The notes below the pieces were generated by a model. That model did not search any database, had not been told where the DNA came from, and worked only from the letters and a program-made list of their open reading frames with translations. From positions 2,418,001-2,482,000 of the forward strand of contig NZ_CP087134.1 of NCBI RefSeq assembly GCF_020911925.1: a DNA stretch of 64,000 nucleotides, in the 5' to 3' direction. Source of the stretch: Flavobacterium cupriresistens (lineage in GTDB: Bacteria > Bacteroidota > Bacteroidia > Flavobacteriales > Flavobacteriaceae). Positions 41,781 to 49,870 of this stretch are shown in pieces. The translations under genes and the position numbers were made by a program. Position 1 is the stretch's first letter. Each line of letters opens with the position of its first letter.

Positions 41781-43019
41781 TTACTTTTTATTGTTATTAA
41801 AAAAGAAAAAAAACAATTGAAATAATAATAATACCACCATCGCGATGATTTGCATAATAACCACCTGTTCGAGTGAATCATGATAGAGGACTATTAGAAT
41901 TATTTGTGTAAGTCCCAGAAAGGCTGATATTATGACAGGTACATACTTATTTATAGAAAGAAAATAGTAAGTAAAAATATTTGCGATGGCAAAAATTGAA
42001 GTTGCCAATGCATATTTCCACAATAAGAAAGCAATGGGTAGGTATTTCTCGCCAAACATTAATAGCACTACAATTTCTGGAAATAAGAGTGCACTTAGAA
42101 CAATTATTGTAGACAAGCAAACAATATATAAAACATATTTTAATAGAATCGGAAGTGTATCTTCACCCTGTTTTTTTAACTGTATTACTTTGGGCAGAAG
42201 GAGCATTACAAACATCCAAGCGACAAAATACACCACCCGACCTATTAATGCTAAAGAAGCATATAAGCCCGCTTTTTCATTATCAAAATAATGTTTAACC
42301 AACATAATATCACTATTGTTAATGATGATTTGCGTTAATTCATAAAAGGCTGTTAAAGCGAAAAATGTAATAATGGATTTTGTGTCTAAATTGTCACTTA
42401 GAGTATGGTTGTTTTTACTGTTAATTATTTTTTGAAAAGGAATCAAACCAAATCCAAAAGAAATTAAAATTCCTAGTGCGATAATAATAGAAGATTGAAT
42501 TTGAGGTAAAAGGTAGAGTAACAAAAGTGTCAAAATCAAACGACATAACATTTCAAAATAGTAGGTTTTTGACAAATTTCTCAGATCATTTTTTCCCTGA
42601 TACAAACCTCTATTAATGCTCATTATAAAATACATTGGAAGTCCAAAACCAAACAAAACGAACATTAGTGACGTTTTGGTTTTAAAAATTTCTTGCAATT
42701 GATGACCGAAAACCACAACTGTAAATCCCAGTATTACACCGAAAAGAAGTGCATACTTAAAAATAAATTTTAAAAAAATATGCAATTGCGTTCCTTCAAG
42801 CAAAACAGCATATTTAGCAGCAGTAACCTGGAATGTCATTCCAACAAAAGACAATACTAAAAGCAAAGTTATTAAGATCGCAGCGTCAGCAAATCCAGAA
42901 GGACCAAGTATCCTTCCTAATAGTAGATTGTACAAATAATTGCCTGCATTTACAAATAAAATTGTAAGCATAAAAAAATTCTCCGCAGTGATCTTTTTAT
43001 AAGTATTTTTAATATTCAA
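41781..43019 (-). CDS. Polysaccharide flippase (Wzx/MATE-like)
   Basis: The 412-residue protein is almost entirely hydrophobic, with about twelve predicted membrane spans, and starts with the polysaccharide-transporter pattern NAGNYLYNLLLGRILGPSGFAD. Internal features such as KYAVLLEG and SDIMLVKHYFDNEKAGLYAS are typical of the oligosaccharide flippase (Polysacc_synt) family. It is the first gene of a three-gene minus-strand operon and has a well-formed promoter directly upstream. Role: moving lipid-linked saccharide or a growing chain across the inner membrane. The arrangement of MATE-like flippase plus GT4 plus, elsewhere in the locus, a TPR/barrel exporter and a hydrolase is reminiscent of Pel-type export, but no specific Pel signature is recognised. 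Confidence 0.88.
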   Translation of the reverse strand: MNIKNTYKKITAENFFMLTILFVNAGNYLYNLLLGRILGPSGFADAAILITLLLVLSFVGMTFQVTAAKYAVLLEGTQLHIFLKFIFKYALLFGVILGFTVVVFGHQLQEIFKTKTSLMFVLFGFGLPMYFIMSINRGLYQGKNDLRNLSKTYYFEMLCRLILTLLLLYLLPQIQSSIIIALGILISFGFGLIPFQKIINSKNNHTLSDNLDTKSIITFFALTAFYELTQIIINNSDIMLVKHYFDNEKAGLYASLALIGRVVYFVAWMFVMLLLPKVIQLKKQGEDTLPILLKYVLYIVCLSTIIVLSALLFPEIVVLLMFGEKYLPIAFLLWKYALATSIFAIANIFTYYFLSINKYVPVIISAFLGLTQIILIVLYHDSLEQVVIMQIIAMVVLLLFQLFFFFFNNNKK

Positions 43020-43075
43020 TTCAAGTGTGTGGTATTAAATAAATAATAAAATTTTAAAAGGCTGATTCTTACAAA

Positions 43076-43108
43076 CAAATGTAATGAAAATAAGAAAAGT
43101 TTAACAAA
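43076..43108 (-). promoter_or_regulatory. Consensus Bacteroidetes promoter for the flippase operon
   Basis: On the minus strand: TTTG (43105-43108), 21-nt spacer, perfect TACATTTG (43076-43083). The transcript would start near 43069, giving a leader of about 50 nt before the flippase ATG at 43019. Confidence 0.7.
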
Positions 43109-43111
43109 AAT

Positions 43112-43142
43112 AAAAAGGAATTTATCTGATAAATTCCTTTTT
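43112..43142. terminator. Bidirectional hairpin with A/T tracts between divergent operons
   Basis: A perfect 14-bp stem (AAAAAGGAATTTAT / ATAAATTCCTTTTT) with a 3-nt loop looks like a terminator on either strand. It lies immediately upstream of the flippase promoter, between two divergent operons, where terminators are not expected. It may insulate the promoters or be left from a lost gene. Confidence 0.6.
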
Positions 43143-43382
43143 GGCAACAATTAACTAAACCAACATATTTATTATGAATTGTAATTTTTGAAATTTAACA
43201 GTAATTTTAACCAGCGCCTTGACAAAATATTTAAGCACACAATGTTTTTTTATAAAATAACATCACTACAAATGGTCTCATTACATCATTGTGGTAATAA
43301 TTATTTTTAGAGTATTATTCTGATTTAAAATTATTACTCTTGTATGACTTTTTTTGATATTTTAGATGTTTGGTAGTGTTTC

Positions 43383-43448
43383 TTTCGATGAAAGGACATT
43401 TTGTACAGTTATATTGTTTTCTTCTATAGAACGATATCGCTATATTTA
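43383..43448 (+). promoter_or_regulatory. Putative activator site and -7 box upstream of the large membrane protein gene
   Basis: TTTCGATG (43383) and TACAGTTA (43404) are 21 bp apart; the first matches the half-sites at 10426 and 49774 exactly, and the second resembles the classical LytTR half-site. A TATATTTA -7-like box (43441-43448) follows, without a TTTG at -33, as expected for an activator-dependent promoter (inference). Confidence 0.4.
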
Positions 43449-43476
43449 CAAAAACAATAATCTAAAACAAGAGTGA

Positions 43477-46400
43477 TTGAAAGAGACTTCTAATAAATAT
43501 TTGATAGTAGCCTTACTTTTTGGATTGACTTTCCATGGCAGCGCTATTTTTTTTACTTTAGAAAGTACTTACGATGCTCTAATTCACATGTTTTTCGGAA
43601 ATCATTATGCCCACAGTTGGTTTGAACCTTGGAATTATAGTTGGTATACGGGTTTTAATGTGATGAGTTATCCTCCATTAGTGCACCAAACAATTGGTTT
43701 ACTTTCTTTAATTGGGGGTTTGAAATTTGGTATGTTTACTGTTGCCATTGTTGGAATTATTTTATTCATTACAGGAGCTTTTAGATTTTCACTTTTAATA
43801 ACTGGAAATCGAACCGTTGCAGGCTATTCTGCTATTCTGGCGGTGGTTTCTTCTTCTTTTGTCGAAACATTGCATATTTTTGGACAGCTACCCAGTATTA
43901 TTGGAGTTTCTGTTTTAATGCATGCACTTCCAGAGATTTATATTTTTATCAAAACGGGCAAAAAGAAATATTACTTCACCTCTCTGTCTTTGATGGGCGT
44001 AACCGTTTGTTCGCATCATGTTACACCTTTATTTGGAATGGTATTTTTTGTTTCGCCTTTAATCGGTATGATAGTAATGGATACCGCTCGCGAAAATGTC
44101 AATTCATTCAAGGAAATCACATTGAAAATATTCTATAAAACATTTCTATCATTATTAAAACGGATTATTCTTTTCTGTGGTAGCGCCGTTTTTCTGCTAG
44201 TATTTTGTATACTGCCGTATTGGATTAATTCTAAAGCCAATCCCATCACTCAGGTTCCTATTCCGCATGGGAGTCGCGATAATTTTATAGAAGTAACCTC
44301 TTCTGGCTTGATGTTCTTTTTAATACCTTGGGGAATATTACTTTTTATATTGCCTTATATATTTTATAGATATTACAGCAAAAGGTATATTTTTTTCGGA
44401 TTATCCTTAACCTTGCTAACTGTTTTAGGAACTGGCGGCACAACTCCAATTCCCTTAGCAATTTTAGGAGAAAATGCTTTTAATATCCTAACCTTGGATC
44501 GCTTTACACTTTGGGCTTCTATAATGAGTTTGCCTATTTTTGGTGAGTTTGTGTACCGATTAGTTGAAGTTGACTTAAGAACGGCTTTGCAAGTAAAATT
44601 TGGGAGTGTTTATAGGAGGATTGTAGGCGGGTTATTTGCTGGTTGCTTTTTGTTTTTTGGAGTGTTTACCATGACGTTAGGGTATTTTAGACCCTTGCAA
44701 CCGCAAAAAATTAACTTTTTACCAATTGTCAATTTCTTAAATCAGGATCAGCATGATCATTGGCGGTTTCTGCCATTAGGTTTTGGCGATCAAATGGCCT
44801 ACTTATCAACACAAACCAAGGCAATGACGGTTGATGGAAATTACCATTCGGCGAGAAGATTACCAGAATTGACTTCTCGTGCGGTAGAAAGGCTGGAAAA
44901 CTCCAAATTTCGAGGACTTGAAGGTATTGGTTCCTTGCAACAATTTCTTACGGTTCCTGAAAAATACAATTTGAAATATGTTTTTTCTAACGATAAATTC
45001 TACGATCCAATTCTCTATTTCTGCGGTTGGCATCGATTATCACAATTAGAAAATGGTATAATGGTGTGGGAAAAACTAAATGTGCAGCCCCTGTCTAAAA
45101 TTCTTCCAAAAGATGAAGTACCGATCTATTTGAAATTAATGTGGGGAATTATTCCGATGTTAACAATTCTTCTTGCTTTTATACTTAATGTTCAGATTAT
45201 TTGGTTGCAGGCCTTAAAAATAAAGCCTTTAGAAAAACCTTCTTTCAATAAGTATGGAATTGTTTATGCTAATTTTCCAAGAGCGATGATAAAATTTCTA
45301 CACATTTGGGCAGTGATTTTACTGCTAATTATAAGCTTTGGAATATATCGCATTTACATCAAAAATGCTACGCAGATTAGTCCTGAAAATGTTGTAAAAG
45401 CGTATTATGATGCCCTGGATTTTAAGTTTTATGATAAAGCGCACTCTTATGTTGTTCTTAATAAAGAATACTCGGTGGCTCAGTTTATACTGGAAATTTC
45501 TGTTTCTGATGGTATTCTTAATTCTTATGCCAAGTTAGATGCTATAGAAACTAAAATTGTTCAGCAAAGTAAAGACAAAGCCAGAGTTATTGCTACAACC
45601 AAATGGGTTACACCATTAGAATTAATTGAAAAAAAGTACACACATAACGTTCAGAAAATAAAAGGGAAATGGTTCATTATTCCAGATAAAAAAGATACCG
45701 ATATTCCTCCGGACGAATTTATTTCAGACAATATCAATTCGTATTACAAGCAAGGGAGACGAAAGATAACTACCCAACAGACCTATCATGAAGATGTGCT
45801 GCGCCAACCAGATTTAGAAATTATATCGGCAAGTTTGGTAAAAATAGAGAGTCAATATATCGTGATTGGTGAAGTTCAAAATATAGATAATGTTCCTGCA
45901 GATGTGGTATTGAAAGCTACTTTATATGATCGAAATGATAAATCGATTGCCGTATTCAACGCAAAGTATACTATTAAACATAAGTTGATGCCAAAAGAAG
46001 TCACGAGTTTTAAGGTGAATTTTGAAGATATTGCGTGGTTAAAGCTAACTGATGTAAAGCCAACAACTTTTAACCCCGATGAATTTACACCAAAAGAATT
46101 GAAAAATATTCCCACTACATTTGATATTCAAAGCGCTGGAAATGTGGCAACCACAGACTTGTATAATTCGGTTGCTATTTCAGATTTAGTGATAGATAAC
46201 AACCAGATCAAAGGTACTTTATTCAATTACGGAATTCAAGAAGTAACCATTCCAGAGCTCTTAATTTCGTATTACAATGAAAAAAAAGAATTGGTTTATG
46301 TTGATCATCAGTTTATAAAAGAGGGTGTTCGCATTCAGCGTAAGCAATATTTTACCTATAATTTGCCAAGAGATTTGAATCCTGTTATTATAAAATCTTC

Positions 46401-46569
46401 AACAGAAAATTGTTTTGTAAATGGTTTAAAATCAGAAGCTCTTGCTCGTGCGGTAATTCCGGTAAGAAACAATAAACAAGAAAGTGCACAAATGCAAAGG
46501 GTTAAAGGACATAAAGTGTATTCTTTTATTAAAATTGAAATCAATAATTACATTGGAAATCCTAGATAA
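43477..46569 (+). CDS. Large GT-C-like membrane protein (PTPS-related type) with C-terminal soluble region
   Basis: It starts with TTG; the preceding in-frame codon is a stop and no nearby ATG fits. Residues 1 to ~600 hold roughly a dozen membrane spans with an early acidic loop (TLESTYDALIHMFFGNHY) and long periplasmic loops, resembling the 6-pyruvoyl-tetrahydropterin-synthase-related membrane family, which has the GT-C layout of polyprenyl-phosphate-sugar-dependent transferases. After another span (about 605-630) comes a periplasmic part: an NTF2-like segment (VVKAYYDALDFKFYDKAHSY) and a FxLYD-like beta domain. It opens a plus-strand operon overlapping the next gene by one base. Likely role: assembling or modifying exopolysaccharide at the outer face of the inner membrane, perhaps with lipid-linked sugar made by the receiver-GT2 protein. 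Confidence 0.75.
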   Translation: MKETSNKYLIVALLFGLTFHGSAIFFTLESTYDALIHMFFGNHYAHSWFEPWNYSWYTGFNVMSYPPLVHQTIGLLSLIGGLKFGMFTVAIVGIILFITGAFRFSLLITGNRTVAGYSAILAVVSSSFVETLHIFGQLPSIIGVSVLMHALPEIYIFIKTGKKKYYFTSLSLMGVTVCSHHVTPLFGMVFFVSPLIGMIVMDTARENVNSFKEITLKIFYKTFLSLLKRIILFCGSAVFLLVFCILPYWINSKANPITQVPIPHGSRDNFIEVTSSGLMFFLIPWGILLFILPYIFYRYYSKRYIFFGLSLTLLTVLGTGGTTPIPLAILGENAFNILTLDRFTLWASIMSLPIFGEFVYRLVEVDLRTALQVKFGSVYRRIVGGLFAGCFLFFGVFTMTLGYFRPLQPQKINFLPIVNFLNQDQHDHWRFLPLGFGDQMAYLSTQTKAMTVDGNYHSARRLPELTSRAVERLENSKFRGLEGIGSLQQFLTVPEKYNLKYVFSNDKFYDPILYFCGWHRLSQLENGIMVWEKLNVQPLSKILPKDEVPIYLKLMWGIIPMLTILLAFILNVQIIWLQALKIKPLEKPSFNKYGIVYANFPRAMIKFLHIWAVILLLIISFGIYRIYIKNATQISPENVVKAYYDALDFKFYDKAHSYVVLNKEYSVAQFILEISVSDGILNSYAKLDAIETKIVQQSKDKARVIATTKWVTPLELIEKKYTHNVQKIKGKWFIIPDKKDTDIPPDEFISDNINSYYKQGRRKITTQQTYHEDVLRQPDLEIISASLVKIESQYIVIGEVQNIDNVPADVVLKATLYDRNDKSIAVFNAKYTIKHKLMPKEVTSFKVNFEDIAWLKLTDVKPTTFNPDEFTPKELKNIPTTFDIQSAGNVATTDLYNSVAISDLVIDNNQIKGTLFNYGIQEVTIPELLISYYNEKKELVYVDHQFIKEGVRIQRKQYFTYNLPRDLNPVIIKSSTENCFVNGLKSEALARAVIPVRNNKQESAQMQRVKGHKVYSFIKIEINNYIGNPR

Positions 46570-47792
46570 TGAAGAATAAAATCTCTATATTTTGTTTATT
46601 TACCATATTATTGGTATCAGTCACTTTATTGCCTAAAAAACAAGCGGGTACTATTGTACTAATGACCCAACAGAACACCTTTATAGCGGGTGCCAAAATA
46701 GCTTTAGATTTTAAGGTAAATTCGTCAAATAGACCGCAGTTGTTTTTAATTCATTCTTTAGGAAAAACACTTTTAGATGGCGCCATAAAAAATGATAAAT
46801 TAACTTTTACCCTTCCTAAAAGTTATGCTAAAAAATCGGGTCGTATTGATTGGTTTTTGGTTGTAAACGGAGAAAATAAACTACAGGGAAACTTTGAAAT
46901 TTTGCCCAATAACGGCACTAAAACGGATATCGAAAATTATTTAGGCCCACCAAATACGTTGGTAGGAGATGGTCATTTTGTAATGTACGTTACCATTCCG
47001 ACAGATGGCTTTGATAATCCGAAACCAGAAAATACTCCTGTAATTTTTAGAAGTCAGTTTTTAAATACTATTACAAGTCAAACGGTAAAAACGAAAGATC
47101 TTATTGCTTGGAAAATAATTGATGCTCCTACAAAATCTGGAATAGTTTTGGTCTCTGCTCAATGCAATGCTACCATTACTAAAGAATTTGATGCTGTAAT
47201 TTTTCCTGGAATCGCTACAAATTTCATAATTTCTTTTAGTAGAAATCATCAATATGCTGATGGAAATCAAATTACGACCTTAAAAACCGCTATTATTAAA
47301 GACAAATTTGGTAACGTTGTAAGCGACGGAACCATGGTGTCATTTGTGATTTCTACAAGTAGTAATATGGTTTTAAAATCATTTGGCACAACTATAAACG
47401 GAGTAGCAACCGCTCAGATTTTGCATCCTGATCACCAAGATGTTTATACTGCAAAAGCGTATGTGACGGGAATAGCAGAAAGTAATTCTATAGCAATTAA
47501 CTACAAACCGATTAATCCGAAAATTGAATTTGAATTTTCAAAAGATAAGCGCACTATAATAGTCGGTCCGTTGCGTAGTTTTATGAATCAGTTAGTTCCA
47601 GACGGAATTAAAGTGACTCTAAAAGTGTATCATCATAATCAACTCGTAGCAACTTTGCAAGAAGATAGTGTAAAAGGCCATGCTGTTTTTACTATTTCAT
47701 CTGAATATTATAAAGAAAAAAAATATTCATTTGAAATTTCAACCTTAGGAAGTATTCAAAAAGTAGAAGAAAAAAATTATGATAGTAATTAA
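46569..47792 (+). CDS. Secreted protein with Ig-like (invasin/Big-type) domains
   Basis: The 407-residue protein has an N-terminal hydrophobic segment (ISIFCLFTILLVSVTLLP) and is otherwise beta-rich. A segment around residues 225-315 (HQYADGNQITTLKTAIIKDK, NVVSDGTMVSFVIST, GVATAQILHPDHQDVYTAKA) has the pattern of bacterial Ig-like domains of the invasin/Big_1 type. The ATG overlaps the stop of the GT-C-like gene by one base and its own 3' end overlaps the glycosidase gene by 14 nt, so the three are translationally coupled. No catalytic motif is seen; a scaffold or polymer-binding role in the periplasm is an inference. Confidence 0.7.
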   Translation: MKNKISIFCLFTILLVSVTLLPKKQAGTIVLMTQQNTFIAGAKIALDFKVNSSNRPQLFLIHSLGKTLLDGAIKNDKLTFTLPKSYAKKSGRIDWFLVVNGENKLQGNFEILPNNGTKTDIENYLGPPNTLVGDGHFVMYVTIPTDGFDNPKPENTPVIFRSQFLNTITSQTVKTKDLIAWKIIDAPTKSGIVLVSAQCNATITKEFDAVIFPGIATNFIISFSRNHQYADGNQITTLKTAIIKDKFGNVVSDGTMVSFVISTSSNMVLKSFGTTINGVATAQILHPDHQDVYTAKAYVTGIAESNSIAINYKPINPKIEFEFSKDKRTIIVGPLRSFMNQLVPDGIKVTLKVYHHNQLVATLQEDSVKGHAVFTISSEYYKEKKYSFEISTLGSIQKVEEKNYDSN

Positions 47793-49332
47793 TAATAAAA
47801 ATAATTATCGAGCAATTTTAATAGTTTCATTTATTGCGATTAATATTTTGGTATTATTTGGAATGAGTGAAATTTTGGGCTACTTAAATTCGGGAGCAGA
47901 TAGAAGTTCGATGCTGCATTTAGAGAAAGAGACTTCAGATACATATTTACCAAAAGTAACGTGGGAAACTTTCAAAAATCAAGGTAGACGAATGGAAAAT
48001 CAAACCATCCAGAAAATTGAGAAACATTATTTGTTTTCTTATGTAATAAAAAATAATGCTCTTAAAAACAATGTCAATGATGGAATTGACGATTATTTTA
48101 CAGAAAGTTCGAGAAAGCAATTAGAACAAATTATAGCCTATAATAAGGCCAAAAAAATTTCGATCCAGAGTACAACAATAGAACATCATGCATCCTTAGA
48201 TTTTTATAGCGAAGACGGCCAACAAGTCGTTTTTACCGATAAAAATGTAGTTGAATTTCAAAATATTTATCAAGATAACAAGCTTATAACTTCTGTTAGG
48301 GATACCGCAAATTATAAGGTTTTAATGTTGCTTGAGGATGGTTTTTGGCGTATTCGACATTATGTTCGGATGCAAAAAGAAAGGAGTTTGGTTGCTGTAG
48401 AATTAAATAAAAAAATATACACGGTAAAAGGAAATGAAATTTTAAAAAATGGTGTTACCTATATCATAAAAGGCATTAATTATTATCCTAAAAATTCTGC
48501 TTGGGATATGTTTGGAAATAAATTTAATAGAGATACAATAGCTACTGATTTTGAGTTTATTACAAAAGCAAAACTCAATACGATTAGGATTTTTGTTCCT
48601 TATGAAGAATTTGGTAAAGCAGAGGTTTCAAAAGAGAAATTAGACAAGTTAAAAATAGTTTTAGACTTGGCCGAAGAAAAAAAACTAGCTGTAATCGTTA
48701 CATTATTCGATTTTTACGGAGATTATGCTCCAGAAAGCTGGACTTTAACGCATCGGCATGCAGAGAAAATTGTAACGACTTTTAAGGACAGCAAAAATGT
48801 TATTGCTTGGGATATTAAAAACGAACCTGATTTAGATTTTCAATCGCGCGGGGAACAAAATGTAAAGCCGTGGTTGGAAGAAATGATTGCAACAGTCAAA
48901 AAATTCGATCCTAATCATTTGGTTACTATTGGATATTCTAATATTGCATCGGGAGAGATACTAAAAGATAAGGTAGATTTTGTATCGTATCATTATTATG
49001 AAGACATTTCGCTTTTTGAAGACAAATTTGCTGTTTTAGAAAAAGCAACCAAAAAGCCTTTGGTAATGCAAGAATTTGGGCTTTCATCCAACCGTGGACT
49101 TTGGAGTTGGTTTGGCAATTCAAAAGAGGATCAGGCCGATTATCATAAAAAAATGCAATCTATATTCAAAAAGAAACAACTTGCATTTGTGTCTTGGACT
49201 TTATATGATTTTCCAAAAGTTCCAGATAAAGTTGCTGGAAAATGGCCGTGGATAAAAAACAAACAAAAACAGTTTGGATTCATCGATTCTGAAGGAAAAA
49301 ACAAACCTTCTTTTTTATATATAAATTATTGA
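47779..49332 (+). CDS. Membrane-anchored GH5-type glycoside hydrolase
   Basis: The 517-residue protein has one N-terminal membrane span (about residues 12-32), then an unassigned beta-rich region, then a (beta/alpha)8 hydrolase (about 215-517) starting YIIKGINYYPKNSAWD. The acid/base glutamate is Glu349 in DIKNEPD and the nucleophile is Glu432 in VMQEFGLSS, the arrangement of clan GH-A family 5 enzymes; WTLYDFP follows near the end. In exopolysaccharide loci such hydrolases trim or release the polymer (BcsZ and PslG are examples). Its place between the Ig-like protein and the TPR/barrel exporter supports a periplasmic role in chain processing. Substrate cannot be predicted. Confidence 0.85.
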   Translation: MIVINNKNNYRAILIVSFIAINILVLFGMSEILGYLNSGADRSSMLHLEKETSDTYLPKVTWETFKNQGRRMENQTIQKIEKHYLFSYVIKNNALKNNVNDGIDDYFTESSRKQLEQIIAYNKAKKISIQSTTIEHHASLDFYSEDGQQVVFTDKNVVEFQNIYQDNKLITSVRDTANYKVLMLLEDGFWRIRHYVRMQKERSLVAVELNKKIYTVKGNEILKNGVTYIIKGINYYPKNSAWDMFGNKFNRDTIATDFEFITKAKLNTIRIFVPYEEFGKAEVSKEKLDKLKIVLDLAEEKKLAVIVTLFDFYGDYAPESWTLTHRHAEKIVTTFKDSKNVIAWDIKNEPDLDFQSRGEQNVKPWLEEMIATVKKFDPNHLVTIGYSNIASGEILKDKVDFVSYHYYEDISLFEDKFAVLEKATKKPLVMQEFGLSSNRGLWSWFGNSKEDQADYHKKMQSIFKKKQLAFVSWTLYDFPKVPDKVAGKWPWIKNKQKQFGFIDSEGKNKPSFLYINY

Positions 49333-49385
49333 TTTTAAGTTTAAAATGAAAAAGAATTTAGTCTTTTGTTTGACATTGAATTAAC

Positions 49386-49870
49386 TTTTAAAATAGTACT
49401 TCACTAGAATTACATTGCCTTTACTGATTTTAAATTAGGTAAAATCTTACGGTTTTTGAGGCAAAAAAGGCGATCATGTTTTTGGTACTTGGCAAGTCTT
49501 TTTTGAATTTGTAGGCAATTTCAAAATTGATTTTTAAAAATGCAAAAGTACAACAGTAAACGGCAATGTAATTCTGGAAGTAACTGCAATAGTGGCATAA
49601 TATTGGTGCAAACAGGATAAAGGCAGTGACAAAAATGAAATAAAAAACGCTTTTAATCTGTCATCTTTCAGACAGCTCTTAAATTCTTTCTTTGCTATTC
49701 ATAATTAATTTTATTGTTTTGTTTCTTATTTCTGATACAAATTTACATTGCTTATAAGATTTTTTATTATTTTTTTCGATGATCGGCATTTTACTGTAGA
49801 CGAATAATCAATGTTTATACTTAACTTGCAGTTAATTACAAATTATATGTTAAAAAATGAACATTAAAAA
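49386..49870 (+). repeat. Dispersed duplicated segment, copy 2
   Basis: Matches 9645-9940 and 10345-10530 in the same order and orientation, lacking about 400 bp found in copy 1. It runs into the first codons of the TPR/barrel gene. The 80-codon frame of copy 1 is recognisable here but shifted and without a start. About 60 bp near 49560-49620 is identical between the copies. Confidence 0.8.
49774..49802 (+). promoter_or_regulatory. 21-bp-phased direct repeat upstream of the TPR/barrel gene
   Basis: TTTCGATG (49774) and TGTAGACG (49795) are exactly 21 bp apart, 55 nt before the start codon. Same layout as at 10426, 10732 and 43383. Putative LytTR-type operator. Confidence 0.45.

Noticed and set aside
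40604..41881. Longer start for the GT4 gene at 41881
   Set aside because: The extra 37 residues re-read the flippase gene and contain an implausible aromatic run; ATG 41770 gives a normal GT4 N-terminus.
41986..42291. 101-codon plus-strand frame opposite the flippase
   Set aside because: Antisense shadow of a well-supported membrane protein gene.
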